DNA of 64,000 nt from Candidatus Gastranaerophilales bacterium (GTDB taxonomy: Bacteria > Cyanobacteriota > Vampirovibrionia > Gastranaerophilales > Gastranaerophilaceae), in contig JAFQOV010000003.1 of assembly GCA_017402995.1 (NCBI GenBank), positions 124,001 through 188,000 of the forward strand, given 5' to 3'. This document shows positions 8,796 to 17,617 of the stretch, piece by piece. Made by a program: the position numbers and the translations under genes. A model generated the notes under the pieces. That model was given only the letters and a program-made list of their open reading frames with translations. It was not told the origin of the DNA and did not search any database. Within the stretch, counting starts at the first letter, position 1. Every line of letters begins with the position of its first letter.

Positions 8796-11447
8796 ATGAC
8801 ACCATTAGATGAAGTCAACATTGGTTTGATAGAGTCTGCCGAGCAATTAGATGAACTTATTGATCGTGTAGTCGAAGCACAGAAAGTATTTGCGACATAT
8901 TCGCAAGAACAACTAGACAAAATTTTTAAAGCGGCAGCAACAGCAGCTGACAAGGCTCGTATTCCACTTGCAAAAATGGCAAGAAAAGAAACTGGAATGG
9001 GCGTTGTTGAAGATAAAATCATTAAAAACCACTATGCAGCTGAATATATCTATAACAAACACAAAAACACAAAAACTTGTGGCGTTGTAGAAGAAGATAA
9101 AGCAAATGGCATTAAAATTGTTGCTGAGCCATTAGGTGTGCTAGCAGGTGTTATTCCAACTACAAACCCAACTTCAACAGCAATTTTTAAATCGCTAATT
9201 GCTTTGAAAACAAGAAATGGTATCGTATTTTCGCCTCACCCAAGAGCAAAAAAATGTACTATCGAAGCGGCAAAAATCGTTTTGAATGCAGCAATTGAAG
9301 CAGGTGCTCCAAAAGATATTATCGGTTGGATTGAAGTTGATCCAAAAGCTGAGGAAAAAAATCCAAGACTTGGTATGGAATTATCTGGTCAATTAATGAA
9401 GCACCCTAAAATCTCTTGTATTTTGGCAACTGGTGGACCTGGAATGGTTGCAGCAGCATATTCTTCTGGAAACCCAGCCGTTGGTGTTGGCCCTGGTAAT
9501 ACGGCTGTTGTGATTGACGAAACTGCAAATATTAAAATGGCTGTTTCTTCAATTTTAATGTCAAAAACATTTGACAACGGCATGATTTGCGCTTCTGAAC
9601 AATCTGTTATTGTTGTTGATAGTGTTTATGAAGAAGTTAAAAAAGAATTTGCATATCGCGGCGCGCACATCATGAGCGAAAAAGAAATGCAAAAATTAAT
9701 CGATTTTGAATTTATTGATCCTGTTAGAAAAACTGCACACCCAAAAATCGTTGGTCAAAGTGCGTTTGATATTGCAAAAATGGCAGGTTTTGAAGTAGAT
9801 AAAAAAGCTAAAGTTTTAATTGGTGAAAGAAAAACTGTAGATTGGGAAGACCCATTCTCAAGAGAAAAATTATCACCAATTTTAGCTATGTATAAAGCAT
9901 CAGACTTTGAAAAAGCAACTGAAGACGCTTATTATCTTGTTTCTCGTGGTGGCGCTGGACATACTTCGGTTTTATATACAGACGAAAGAAAACAAGACAG
10001 AATTAACACATATGCTAAGAAAATGCCTGCATGTCGTGTTTTAATAAACCAACCATCATCTCAAGGCGGTATCGGTGATTTATATAACTTCCGTCTAGAA
10101 CCTTCTTTAACTCTTGGTTGTGGTTCTTGGGGCAAAAACTCTGTTTCAGGAAACGTAGGCGTTAAAGACTTGTTAAACTACAAAAGAGTTGTTGAAAGGA
10201 GAGAAAACATGCTTTGGTTTAAGGTTCCTCAAAAGGTATATTTTAAACGTGGCGCAACAGATTTAGCACTTCGTGAATTAGAAGGCAAAAAGAAAGCATT
10301 TATTGTTACAGATAGATTTTTGTTTAGCTCAGGCGTATGTGAACAAGTTACAAAAGTGCTTGACGAAATCGGAATCGATCATGAAGTATTTTTTGATGTT
10401 AAACCAGACCCAACTTTATCAACAATTGATGAAGCATATGCAATCATGAAACCATTTGAGCCAGACGTGATTATCGCGCTTGGTGGCGGATCTCCAATGG
10501 ACGCAGCTAAAATCTTATGGTTAAAATATGAACAACCTGATACAGTTTTTGAAGATATCGCAATGAGATTTATGGATATCAGAAAAAGAATTTGTCAGCT
10601 TCCTGAATTAGGTAAAAAAGCAACAATGGTCTGCATTCCAACAACTTCTGGTACAGGCTCTGAAGTCACACCATTCTCAATCATCACAGATGACAAATCA
10701 GGCGTTAAATACGCAATTGCAGATTATGCCCTAACTCCAAATATGGCAATTGTTGACCCTAATTTTGTTGATTCAATGCCAAAAGGCTTAACTTCTGCGT
10801 CTGGCGTTGACGCATTAGTCCATGCTATTGAAGCATATGTTTCTTGTATGGCTACAAATTTCACTAATTCAAATGCACTTGAAGCAATTAAATTGGTATT
10901 TAAATACTTGCCTCGTTCATATAAAGAAGGTGCAAATGACCCAATCGCAAGAGAAAAAATGCACTATGCGGCAACAATTGCAGCTATGGCTTTTGCAAAC
11001 TCTTTCCTTGGTTTGTGTCACTCTATGGCACACAAACTTGGTGCAATGTTCCATATTCCACATGGGGTTGCAAATGCTTTATTGATTAGACAAGTAATGC
11101 GCTATAACGCAACAGATTGCCCTAAAAAACAAGCTACTTTCCCACAATACAAATATCCATGTGCGGTTGAAAGATATGCTCAAATTGCAGATGAATTAAA
11201 ATTGGGCGGTAATACAAACGAAGAAAAAACCGAATTATTGTTATCTGCGGTAGATAAATTGATGAGCGAAATTGAACTTCCAAAATCAATTAAGGAATTT
11301 GGCGTGTCTGAAGAAGAATTTAATGCTAAATTAGAAGAACTTGTTGAATTAGCATTTGACGATCAATGCACAGGTGCAAACCCAGTATATCCGTTGTTTG
11401 AAGATATTAAACAACTTTATATTGACGCATTTAATGGTAAATATTAA
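8796..11447 (+). CDS. adhE: Bifunctional acetaldehyde-CoA/alcohol dehydrogenase
   Basis: Reduces acetyl-CoA to acetaldehyde and then ethanol, regenerating NAD during fermentation; the family forms cytoplasmic spirosome filaments. 883 residues, full length. The N-terminal aldehyde dehydrogenase half contains 'GVIPTTNPTST', 'GVGPGNTAVVID' and the catalytic Cys265 in 'GMICASEQ'. A linker near residue 450 leads to an iron-containing alcohol dehydrogenase half with 'ALGGGSPMDAAK', 'TTSGTGSEVTPF', 'DALVHAIEAYVS' and the metal-binding 'GLCHSMAHKLGAMFHIPHG'. It stands alone with its own promoter and a strong terminator, and uses a codon set that looks more optimised than its neighbours. Confidence 0.98.
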   Translation: MTPLDEVNIGLIESAEQLDELIDRVVEAQKVFATYSQEQLDKIFKAAATAADKARIPLAKMARKETGMGVVEDKIIKNHYAAEYIYNKHKNTKTCGVVEEDKANGIKIVAEPLGVLAGVIPTTNPTSTAIFKSLIALKTRNGIVFSPHPRAKKCTIEAAKIVLNAAIEAGAPKDIIGWIEVDPKAEEKNPRLGMELSGQLMKHPKISCILATGGPGMVAAAYSSGNPAVGVGPGNTAVVIDETANIKMAVSSILMSKTFDNGMICASEQSVIVVDSVYEEVKKEFAYRGAHIMSEKEMQKLIDFEFIDPVRKTAHPKIVGQSAFDIAKMAGFEVDKKAKVLIGERKTVDWEDPFSREKLSPILAMYKASDFEKATEDAYYLVSRGGAGHTSVLYTDERKQDRINTYAKKMPACRVLINQPSSQGGIGDLYNFRLEPSLTLGCGSWGKNSVSGNVGVKDLLNYKRVVERRENMLWFKVPQKVYFKRGATDLALRELEGKKKAFIVTDRFLFSSGVCEQVTKVLDEIGIDHEVFFDVKPDPTLSTIDEAYAIMKPFEPDVIIALGGGSPMDAAKILWLKYEQPDTVFEDIAMRFMDIRKRICQLPELGKKATMVCIPTTSGTGSEVTPFSIITDDKSGVKYAIADYALTPNMAIVDPNFVDSMPKGLTSASGVDALVHAIEAYVSCMATNFTNSNALEAIKLVFKYLPRSYKEGANDPIAREKMHYAATIAAMAFANSFLGLCHSMAHKLGAMFHIPHGVANALLIRQVMRYNATDCPKKQATFPQYKYPCAVERYAQIADELKLGGNTNEEKTELLLSAVDKLMSEIELPKSIKEFGVSEEEFNAKLEELVELAFDDQCTGANPVYPLFEDIKQLYIDAFNGKY

Positions 11448-11464
11448 TTCGTAAATAAATAATA

Positions 11465-11494
11465 AAAAAGGCTGCAGAAATGCAGTCTTTTTTA
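11465..11494 (+). terminator. adhE terminator
   Basis: AAGGCTGCA-GAAA-TGCAGTCTT forms a stem with one G-U pair and a GAAA tetraloop, followed by seven T residues. Confidence 0.85.
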
Positions 11495-11675
11495 TTGCAA
11501 AAAATATTAAGCAACGTAAAAGATGAAATTTTACTATTGCAAAAAAATATTTATGTAATACCATAGATAATGCGCCTTATGAAAGGCAAGTTAAAAATTA
11601 AACTAATTTAAGGTTAATTTTTAAAAGCAAAAACTTGTATCGTTAGTAAATCTTAAGCCCATTATGGGCTTTTTC
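11495..11675 (+). ncRNA. Possible small RNA between adhE and the GT39 gene, ending at a second plus-strand terminator
   Basis: After the adhE terminator, no plus-strand gene follows, yet a second plus-oriented terminator occurs at 11655-11675 (AAGCCCA-TTA-TGGGCTT then TTTCTTTT). The T-tract is on the plus side only, so it does not serve the convergent minus-strand gene. The interval between the terminators has no credible ORF. A transcript of 100-150 bases could explain it. The promoter is uncertain and I recognise no RNA family. Confidence 0.3.
11632..11672. repeat. Copy A of a ~38-bp imperfect direct repeat
   Basis: It begins AAAACTTGTATCGTTAG and continues through AAATCTTAA to ATTATGGGC. 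About four of five bases match copy B at 13375-13413. The two copies flank the GT39-like gene in the same orientation. Confidence 0.6.
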
Positions 11676-11678
11676 TTT
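11655..11678 (+). terminator. Plus-strand rho-independent terminator
   Basis: Perfect 7-bp stem AAGCCCA/TGGGCTT with a 3-base loop, followed by TTTCTTTT. It overlaps the first copy of the 38-bp repeat. Confidence 0.7.
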
Positions 11679-13309
11679 TACCTTTTTTGATACATCATAA
11701 TTATCCATTCGTTATCAATAAACGCTTCAGAATCAAATTTAAGGCGCTTATCATTGTCTAAAAGATAAATTATATCTAATGCAATTTTTGCCATCGTTAA
11801 ATTGGAATATGGAAACTGGTTTTTGTATTCATCAACTAAAATCTCAATATATTTTTGTTCATATAGGCGATTATTGTGCACAACAACAGTGAAATAATCT
11901 CCTTTTTTAAGCTTTGAAACGGCATGATTATATTTTTGAGTCAAATTGTTCGTTGGTCTTTTTTGAGTTAAATATATATCAAGATAAGTTTTTCTTTCGG
12001 ACAAAGTCGTGTTTTTAAAATTAAAATCAAAGATTTCATTAGCTTTATTTTCATATTTTGACATGGTAAATAATTCATCACCATTTATTCCAAAAGAGGT
12101 CATGTTTTTAATATATTTTGAAAATAATTTATCTCCATATGGAGCAAAAAGAAGAGTATTTGCGTTATTTTTTGAATTTATATAATTTGAAACAGTTTTA
12201 AATCGTGATGTATTTAATTTATTATAGTAAATTGGGTCTATAATCATTGTTTGCAGGTGTAGGATTTGGAAAAGCAAAATAAAAATTAGAACAATTTTGC
12301 GTTTTGAAAACAAAAAACATATAAAAATCAAATTTAAAATCGCTAAAATCGTAAAATAGTTTATGTTTCCAGATAATTTTAAAATATCTAGCTTCATTAA
12401 AACATATACAAGAAGGGTAAAACTATTGAAAAACGAAAAAATATAGATTAATGATTTGTTTTTTTCCTTAATTGCTTTAAATAGCCCAATTCCAGCCAAA
12501 AAGATAAATATAAAATATGGCACATATTCATGTGAAATTAGTTTAGGAAAAGGAAAAACAACAAGCTCTGTGAATTTCACCATGCTTTGAGTAATATCAG
12601 CATGAAAAATCCAATCCCAAGGATTTGACAAAAGTGTTTGTTTTGAATTAATTATTTGAGATATTGTTATATAAAATTGCCCTAAATATGCGGTAAACAG
12701 GCAAATTCGAGAGACGAGAAATTTTTTTAATATTTCTTTTTTATTAAAAATTAAAATCAAAATTATTATTGAATTTAGAAAAACAAAAAGAGAGCCCAAA
12801 GTTAAAGTATAAAGCAATGCAAGTTCGCTTAAAGTTAATAAAATAAGATATTTTGGCTTGAAAGATTTAAAATATCTTAAACTAAATAAAATAATTAATA
12901 ATGCCTCAAGACAAGCAAGCTGGTAAAAACGCACCTCTTGAGCTTTGTATACAAAAGAAAATGTAAAAGCATAAAGCCCTGCTAAAATAAGCCCAAGTCC
13001 GCGCGAATTATAGCATTTTCCAATTAAATATAATATCGAAATATTTATCAACGAAAAAATAACTGAAGGTAATTGCAATAATGTATCTGAATAGCCAAAA
13101 AGTCCAACCCAACCTTTTAAAAATAAATAGTATAAAGGTGGGTGATAATCTGTATTAATGAGTTTTTCAAAAAAATCATTCAAAGGCGTATTTGCCATAT
13201 TTAAAGAAAAAAGCTCATCATATGTTAATCCAGTTGGATTGTGTAACCCAATAAGTCTGATTAGAAAGCCTAAAATAATAATTATTGAAAGAGTAATTTT
13301 ATATTTCAT
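11678..13309 (-). CDS. GT39/PMT_2-type membrane glycosyltransferase (ArnT-like)
   Basis: 543 residues with about 10-12 hydrophobic membrane segments in the first 380 residues and a soluble C-terminal part of about 150 residues. The first loop has 'TGLTYDELFSL', whose Asp-Glu pair is the catalytic motif of the dolichyl/undecaprenyl-phosphate-dependent (GT-C) transferases. 'DYHPPLYYLFLKGWVGLFG' follows, the second signature of the PMT_2 family. 'KAQEVRFYQLACLEALL' matches the third conserved segment. It probably moves a sugar from a polyprenyl-phosphate donor onto lipid A, a lipid or a protein on the periplasmic side; the substrate cannot be told. There is no Shine-Dalgarno, and TATAAA lies seven bases from the ATG, so a leaderless message is likely. 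It sits between two copies of a short direct repeat. Confidence 0.85.
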   Translation of the reverse strand: MKYKITLSIIIILGFLIRLIGLHNPTGLTYDELFSLNMANTPLNDFFEKLINTDYHPPLYYLFLKGWVGLFGYSDTLLQLPSVIFSLINISILYLIGKCYNSRGLGLILAGLYAFTFSFVYKAQEVRFYQLACLEALLIILFSLRYFKSFKPKYLILLTLSELALLYTLTLGSLFVFLNSIIILILIFNKKEILKKFLVSRICLFTAYLGQFYITISQIINSKQTLLSNPWDWIFHADITQSMVKFTELVVFPFPKLISHEYVPYFIFIFLAGIGLFKAIKEKNKSLIYIFSFFNSFTLLVYVLMKLDILKLSGNINYFTILAILNLIFICFLFSKRKIVLIFILLFQILHLQTMIIDPIYYNKLNTSRFKTVSNYINSKNNANTLLFAPYGDKLFSKYIKNMTSFGINGDELFTMSKYENKANEIFDFNFKNTTLSERKTYLDIYLTQKRPTNNLTQKYNHAVSKLKKGDYFTVVVHNNRLYEQKYIEILVDEYKNQFPYSNLTMAKIALDIIYLLDNDKRLKFDSEAFIDNEWIIMMYQKR

Positions 13310-13316
13310 ATTGATA

Positions 13317-13345
13317 TTTATACTATTTATATAAAATTAAAGCAA
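13317..13345 (-). promoter_or_regulatory. Likely promoter of the GT39-like gene
   Basis: On the minus strand TTGCTT (13340-13345), 17 bp, TATAAA (13317-13322), then seven bases to the ATG at 13309. It starts immediately after the rhodanese terminator. Confidence 0.4.
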
Positions 13346-13347
13346 CA

Positions 13348-13372
13348 AAAAACCGCCATTTGAGCGGTTTTT
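13348..13372 (-). terminator. Terminator of the rhodanese gene
   Basis: AAAAACCGC / GCGGTTTTT 9-bp stem with a 7-base loop. On the minus strand it is followed by a T-rich run (TTTTTTG), placing it downstream of the rhodanese gene and upstream of the GT39 promoter. Confidence 0.75.
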
Positions 13373-13374
13373 GA

Positions 13375-13413
13375 AAACTTGTAACATTAGCAAATCTTAA
13401 ACTATTATGCGCA
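13375..13413. repeat. Copy B of the ~38-bp imperfect direct repeat
   Basis: AAAACTTGTAACATTAG, then AAATCTTAA, then ATTATGCGC: same order and orientation as copy A. The terminator stem seen in copy A is degenerate here. Confidence 0.6.
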
Positions 13414-13462
13414 TTTACTATAATTATAGCACTTTTTTAATAAATTATATACTACAATTATA

Positions 13463-13861
13463 CTATTTATCCGAATTTGAGCTTGTTTTGACGATATCAT
13501 ATTCAAACTTTTGCCATGCTTTTATGCCGCCGCCTAAAACCCTTGTAGGATAATGTTTTTCGCTCATTTTTATAGCTGCTTTATAAGCGCAAGAACAGTG
13601 CAAGCAGTAACCATAGACAATATTCACCTTGTCCTTTTCAAGCATTACAAAGTGGTTTTCAAAGTCATTTAGAGGTATATGAATAGCATAAGGGATATGT
13701 CCATCAATATAATCATCATATTCTCTAACATCAATTATATTAATGTTTTCAATATTGTTTTTAATTAATTCGTGCAATTCTCTTGGCTGAATTTCAAAAG
13801 AAATTTTTTCTTTAAAATATTCTTGCGCGCGTTTTGTATCAAAAATAAAATTTTCTTTCAT
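13463..13861 (-). CDS. Rhodanese-domain protein
   Basis: 132 residues, a single rhodanese domain. 'NIIDVREYDDYIDGHIPYAIHIPL' (about residues 41-64) is the canonical first half, and 'GGGIKAWQKFEYDI' the C-terminal signature. The active-site loop reads 'YGYCLHCSCAYKAAIKM', with the first Cys in the catalytic position but two further Cys in the loop in place of the usual Gly-x-Arg-Ser. It probably transfers sulfane sulfur or acts in redox; the partner is unknown. An AAGGAG Shine-Dalgarno precedes the ATG. It lies downstream of a NarL-type regulator on the same strand, across an 82-bp gap containing a duplicated 12-mer. Confidence 0.85.
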   Translation of the reverse strand: MKENFIFDTKRAQEYFKEKISFEIQPRELHELIKNNIENINIIDVREYDDYIDGHIPYAIHIPLNDFENHFVMLEKDKVNIVYGYCLHCSCAYKAAIKMSEKHYPTRVLGGGIKAWQKFEYDIVKTSSNSDK

Positions 13862-13883
13862 AAATTTCTCCTTTTTTTAAGTC

Positions 13884-13934
13884 GTTTCGATTGATAACTA
13901 TAATAATCTATGTAATATATCGGTTCGATTGATA
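13884..13934. repeat. Duplicated TTCGATTGATA element upstream of the rhodanese gene
   Basis: GTTTCGATTGATA at 13884-13896 recurs as GGTTCGATTGATA at 13922-13934, centre-to-centre 38 bp. The position between regulator and rhodanese gene makes it a candidate tandem operator, or a promoter feature on the minus strand. Confidence 0.4.
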
Positions 13935-13943
13935 TTGATAAAA

Positions 13944-14633
13944 TTATACAATTCCTTCGCGAATTGCTTTAACAGCAGCTTGCGTTCTATCATCAACAAC
14001 TAGTTTTTGTATGATATTGCATACATGTGCCTTTGAAGTGTGCTCAGAAATATTTAACTCTTGTGCTATTTGCTGGTTGGATTTTCCGTCTACAACAAGC
14101 TTTAAAACCTCATATTCTCTTGCCGTCAGGTTTGCATGGGTTGATTTAAAACTTGCTCTATTTACTTGAACATTTGGCACAACATTTGGATTTAACTCGC
14201 GTAAAATTTGCACAACTTTTTTATCAATCCACATTGCACCATTCGAAACAGATTTAACAATCATATCCAAAAATTCTGAATTAACATCTTTTAAAATATA
14301 GCCATAAATTCCCATCTTCATTGCTTTATTTATCACATGTTCATTTATGTGCGAAGTTAAAATTACAAATTTAACATCTGGCTTTTGAGTAGTAACTTTT
14401 TCGATTAAATCCAATCCATTAATATCGCCAAGTTCTAAATCCAGCAAAACTACATCTGGGTTTTGCGCGACAATTTTCGCGATTGCCTCTTTTCCACATG
14501 AAGCCTCTGCGATAACACAAATGGAGTTTGAATTTTCAAATAAAGATTTTATTCCGCATCTAAAAAGTTTATGGTCATCAACTAAAATTAACCTCACCTT
14601 AGAATTTGAATTATTTAATATTGAATTTTGCAT
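13944..14633 (-). CDS. NarL/FixJ-type response regulator
   Basis: 229 residues. The receiver domain (about 13-130) has the acidic pair Asp19/Asp20, phospho-acceptor Asp65 in 'VVLLDLELGD', Thr93 and Lys115 ('GYILKD'). The C-terminal LuxR-type helix-turn-helix (about 163-225) starts at 'LTAREYEVLKLVVDGKSNQQIAQELNISEHT'-type sequence and ends with 'RTQAAVKAIREGIV'. It is a cytoplasmic transcription factor activated by phosphorylation. No histidine kinase is adjacent, so it is an orphan here. The rhodanese gene downstream could be a target. An AAGGAG Shine-Dalgarno precedes the ATG. Confidence 0.93.
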   Translation of the reverse strand: MQNSILNNSNSKVRLILVDDHKLFRCGIKSLFENSNSICVIAEASCGKEAIAKIVAQNPDVVLLDLELGDINGLDLIEKVTTQKPDVKFVILTSHINEHVINKAMKMGIYGYILKDVNSEFLDMIVKSVSNGAMWIDKKVVQILRELNPNVVPNVQVNRASFKSTHANLTAREYEVLKLVVDGKSNQQIAQELNISEHTSKAHVCNIIQKLVVDDRTQAAVKAIREGIV

Positions 14634-14943
14634 AATGTCTCCTTAATTTTTCTAAAGTGTAGCAAAATGCAATTTCTATTTCATTGGAAATAACAAAAAA
14701 ATGGGTCTAATTATTGTTATTGTTTAAACTTGAACTATTATAAAAATAGCCAAAAATTACACGCGTCAGAATGCGTTTTAAGGCGGGTTAAAATAATTGG
14801 ACATAGTTTTTATCATTTGAGAAAAATAAACCCTTGTTTACATAATATACATTATCACAACCAATCGATTAGCATGGAAAAGATATTAAAAAGCAACAAT
14901 AGCCATAATTGCATAGATTAATATAAAATAGTATAATATATTT
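14634..14943. other. 310-bp divergent intergenic region
   Basis: It separates the NarL-type regulator from the FAD oxidoreductase. I see the promoter at 14909-14937 and AT-rich sequence, but no hairpin with a T-tract, no tRNA and no ORF with a ribosome site. It could hold binding sites for the regulator. Confidence 0.4.
14909..14937 (+). promoter_or_regulatory. Promoter positioned for a leaderless mRNA
   Basis: TTGCAT (14909-14914), a 17-bp spacer, consensus TATAAT (14932-14937), then six bases and the ATG at 14944. The expected transcription start coincides with the A of the start codon. Confidence 0.6.
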
Positions 14944-16230
14944 ATGGAAAAAATGTCTAAAAATTATGATGTTGTAATAATTGGTGGTGGAACTTCGGGT
15001 TGTGCCTGCGCATATAATTGTGCAAAATTAAAATTAAAAACCTTGCTTATAGAAAAAAATAATTTTCTTGGCGGATTGATGACGGGCGGTCTTGTTGTTC
15101 CAATCATGAAATCATCAGTTGATGATTTGAATTGTGATTATTACAAAAATCTTGTTGATAAAGCAAAAAAATATCACGCACAAATTAAATATAAAGATGG
15201 AAATGATGGTTGGTTTAATCCCGAGGTAATGAAAATTGTCCTTGAGGATTTATTGACACAAGAAGATATTAGACCATATCTTGATATTTTATTTGAAGCT
15301 GAAGTTGATAGCGTTTTAAAAGATGGTAATAGTATTTCATCTATTGTTTTAAATAGCAATTTATTATCAATACCAATCGTTTCGAAATATTATATTGATG
15401 CAACAGGTTCTGCTTCTTTTTCTATTAAATCTGGGTGCCAAATTTTAAATGATACAAAAGAAAAACAACAAAACACACTTCGCTTTATTTTGGGAAATGT
15501 AGATATTGAAAAATTTTCTGAATTTATTTTAGAAGTAGATAAAGATGAGAATGTTACCAATACCTATCGAAACGATATAGATACTAATAGCGAACTTCAT
15601 TTCACAACTGCATGCACTTGGGATACAAATAAAATATGGGCTTTAGATAAATACCTTCAAAAAGGCGTTTCTGATGGTATTTTAGCTGAATTTGATAGGT
15701 CATATTTTCAAATATTCTCAATTGCTGGAACAACTTCGCAAGTTGCGTTTAACTGCCCAAGAATAAATAATTATCTTGACAATCCATACTTGTATTCAAA
15801 TGAATTAATCAATGCAAAACAAGCAATATACAGGCTTTATCAATTTGTTAAGATGAATTTTCCTGGTTTTGATAATTCAATAATTACAAATATTGCTACT
15901 CAAACCGGTATTCGCGAACAAAACCGCGTTAAAACAAAATATGTTTATACAATTGATGATTTAGAAGCCCAAAAAACATTTGAAACGCCTGTTTTGAGGG
16001 CAAATTATGGAATTGATATTCATAGCGCTAAAAAAGATAGTTCAATTTTGCAAAAAACCCCAAACTATGAACTTCCAATCGAAAGCTTAATGAGTTTTGA
16101 TGTTAAAAATCTCTATGTTATCGGTAAAATTATCGGTGCAGATTTTAAAACTCATAGCGCTCTTCGCGTTCAAAAAAGCTGCATGTCAATGGGTGAAGCT
16201 GTTGCAAAACACATTAAAACGTTGATTTAA
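14944..16230 (+). CDS. FAD-dependent oxidoreductase (FAD_oxidored family)
   Basis: 428 residues. The dinucleotide-binding fold 'VVIIGGGTSGCACAYNCAK' is at residues 9-27, followed by 'LLIEKNNFLGGLMTGG', the flavin-contact region of the PF12831-type family. The C-terminus 'SALRVQKSCMSMGEAVAKHI' is the second flavin contact. No signal peptide or membrane helix, so it is probably cytoplasmic. Substrate unknown; relatives are often annotated only as FAD-dependent oxidoreductases. There is no Shine-Dalgarno before either the ATG at 14944 or the in-frame ATG at 14953. The stop abuts that of mnmE. Confidence 0.85.
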   Translation: MEKMSKNYDVVIIGGGTSGCACAYNCAKLKLKTLLIEKNNFLGGLMTGGLVVPIMKSSVDDLNCDYYKNLVDKAKKYHAQIKYKDGNDGWFNPEVMKIVLEDLLTQEDIRPYLDILFEAEVDSVLKDGNSISSIVLNSNLLSIPIVSKYYIDATGSASFSIKSGCQILNDTKEKQQNTLRFILGNVDIEKFSEFILEVDKDENVTNTYRNDIDTNSELHFTTACTWDTNKIWALDKYLQKGVSDGILAEFDRSYFQIFSIAGTTSQVAFNCPRINNYLDNPYLYSNELINAKQAIYRLYQFVKMNFPGFDNSIITNIATQTGIREQNRVKTKYVYTIDDLEAQKTFETPVLRANYGIDIHSAKKDSSILQKTPNYELPIESLMSFDVKNLYVIGKIIGADFKTHSALRVQKSCMSMGEAVAKHIKTLI

Positions 16231-17553
16231 TTACTTGCCAATACAGAAATTATCAAAAATGTTTTCTAAAATGCTATCTGTTAAAACTTCGCCTGTAATC
16301 TCATCAAGTGCTAAAATAGATTGTTTTAAATCTTGCGCAAAAAGGTCGGCAAGTTCTGTCATATTAGCTGTTTCAACAACATTTTGAAGCGCCTCTTTTG
16401 CTCTTAAAAGACAAGTCTGTTGGCGTTTGTTTGTTGTATATTTCGTATCATTTGGAATTAAATTAGCTATAATTTTAGATATTTCATTTTTTAAAGTATC
16501 AATCCCAAAGCCTGTCTTTGAGCTGATTTCAAGGTCATCTGTTGTGTTTGGTGTGATATCGCATTTGGTTTTTATAAACAGAGAATTTTTACCTTTTGCT
16601 AATTCAATTAATTGCGATTCAATTTCATTTTTAGAATTTTCATACAAAAATAAGACAATTTCTGAATTTTTAATTGCCTCGATTGAATTATCAATCCCAA
16701 TTTTTTCGACTAAATCTGCTTGATTTTTGTCGCGAATTCCTGCAGTATCAATAAAATTAATCAAATATCCATTTAAATTAATAGTTTCCTTGATTGTATC
16801 CCTTGTTGTGCCTTCGATTTCAGTGACAATTGCGCGCGTATAATTTAAAAGTGCGTTAAATAATGAACTTTTACCAACATTTGGGCGCCCAATTAGACAT
16901 GCAGATATTCCATCTCTTATAAAATCGTGGCTCTTAGAGTTTGATAAAATGTTTTCTATTTCTTGTATTTTATCGTTACATATCGAAACGATATAATTAA
17001 CATCTACTTCTGCGACATCTTCTGGAAAATCAATTGAAGCTATAATTTTTGAATATAATTCTATTAAATCTTTTTTTAAATTTTCAATTTTGTTTTTTAA
17101 ATATCCGCCAAGGTTTGAAAGCGCATTTTGAGCTGATTTTGTGCTTTTTGCTTGAATTACATCTAACACAGCTTCAGCTTGTGATAGGTCTATTCTATGG
17201 TTTAAAAAAGCACGTTTTGTATATTCGCCCCTTTGAGCCAGTCTTGCACCTTTAGATAAAATAAGCTCTAAAACAGCGTTTAAGACGGCACTTGAGCCAT
17301 GGGTTTGGATTTCAATAACATCTTCGCCAGTGTAGCTATGTGGGGCAACAAACGGTAAAAGTATGACTTCATCAAGCGTTTGATCATTTTCATCTAAAAT
17401 ATGCCCGTAATTAATCATTTTTGGCTTAATTTTTTTTGAAAATATTTGTTGTGCAATATCAAAAGATTTATCGCCAGAAATACGTATAATCCCAACAGCG
17501 CCTTGCGCAAGCGGGGTGATTATTGCAACAATTGTATCAAAATTATTTTCCAT
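16231..17553 (-). CDS. mnmE: tRNA uridine-5-carboxymethylaminomethyl modification GTPase
   Basis: With MnmG it installs the cmnm5 group on U34 of tRNAs. 440 residues, usual length. It has the N-terminal tetrahydrofolate-binding domain (about 1-118, with 'HTHGSSAVLNAVLELIL'-type sequence), a helical domain, and an inserted G domain: Walker A 'GRPNVGKSSLFNAL', switch 'IEGTTRDTI', 'DTAGIRD' and 'TKCD'. The C-terminal 'FCIGK' motif, whose Cys is characteristic of the family, is intact. No Shine-Dalgarno; TAAAAT sits six bases from the ATG. Confidence 0.97.
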   Translation of the reverse strand: MENNFDTIVAIITPLAQGAVGIIRISGDKSFDIAQQIFSKKIKPKMINYGHILDENDQTLDEVILLPFVAPHSYTGEDVIEIQTHGSSAVLNAVLELILSKGARLAQRGEYTKRAFLNHRIDLSQAEAVLDVIQAKSTKSAQNALSNLGGYLKNKIENLKKDLIELYSKIIASIDFPEDVAEVDVNYIVSICNDKIQEIENILSNSKSHDFIRDGISACLIGRPNVGKSSLFNALLNYTRAIVTEIEGTTRDTIKETINLNGYLINFIDTAGIRDKNQADLVEKIGIDNSIEAIKNSEIVLFLYENSKNEIESQLIELAKGKNSLFIKTKCDITPNTTDDLEISSKTGFGIDTLKNEISKIIANLIPNDTKYTTNKRQQTCLLRAKEALQNVVETANMTELADLFAQDLKQSILALDEITGEVLTDSILENIFDNFCIGK

Positions 17554-17617
17554 AGAAGAATTTTATCATGTTTATAGTAAAATTAATATATAAATTGACT
17601 TTTTTGAGGAGAATATA

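Noticed and set aside
13922-13934. T-arm of a tRNA (GGTTCGATTGAT)
   Set aside because: No acceptor stem, anticodon or D-arm can be built around it, and the same 12-mer occurs 38 bp away.
14730-14921. A 63-residue ORF in the divergent region before the FAD oxidoreductase
   Set aside because: TTG start, no ribosome site, and it ends just before the promoter; nothing supports coding.
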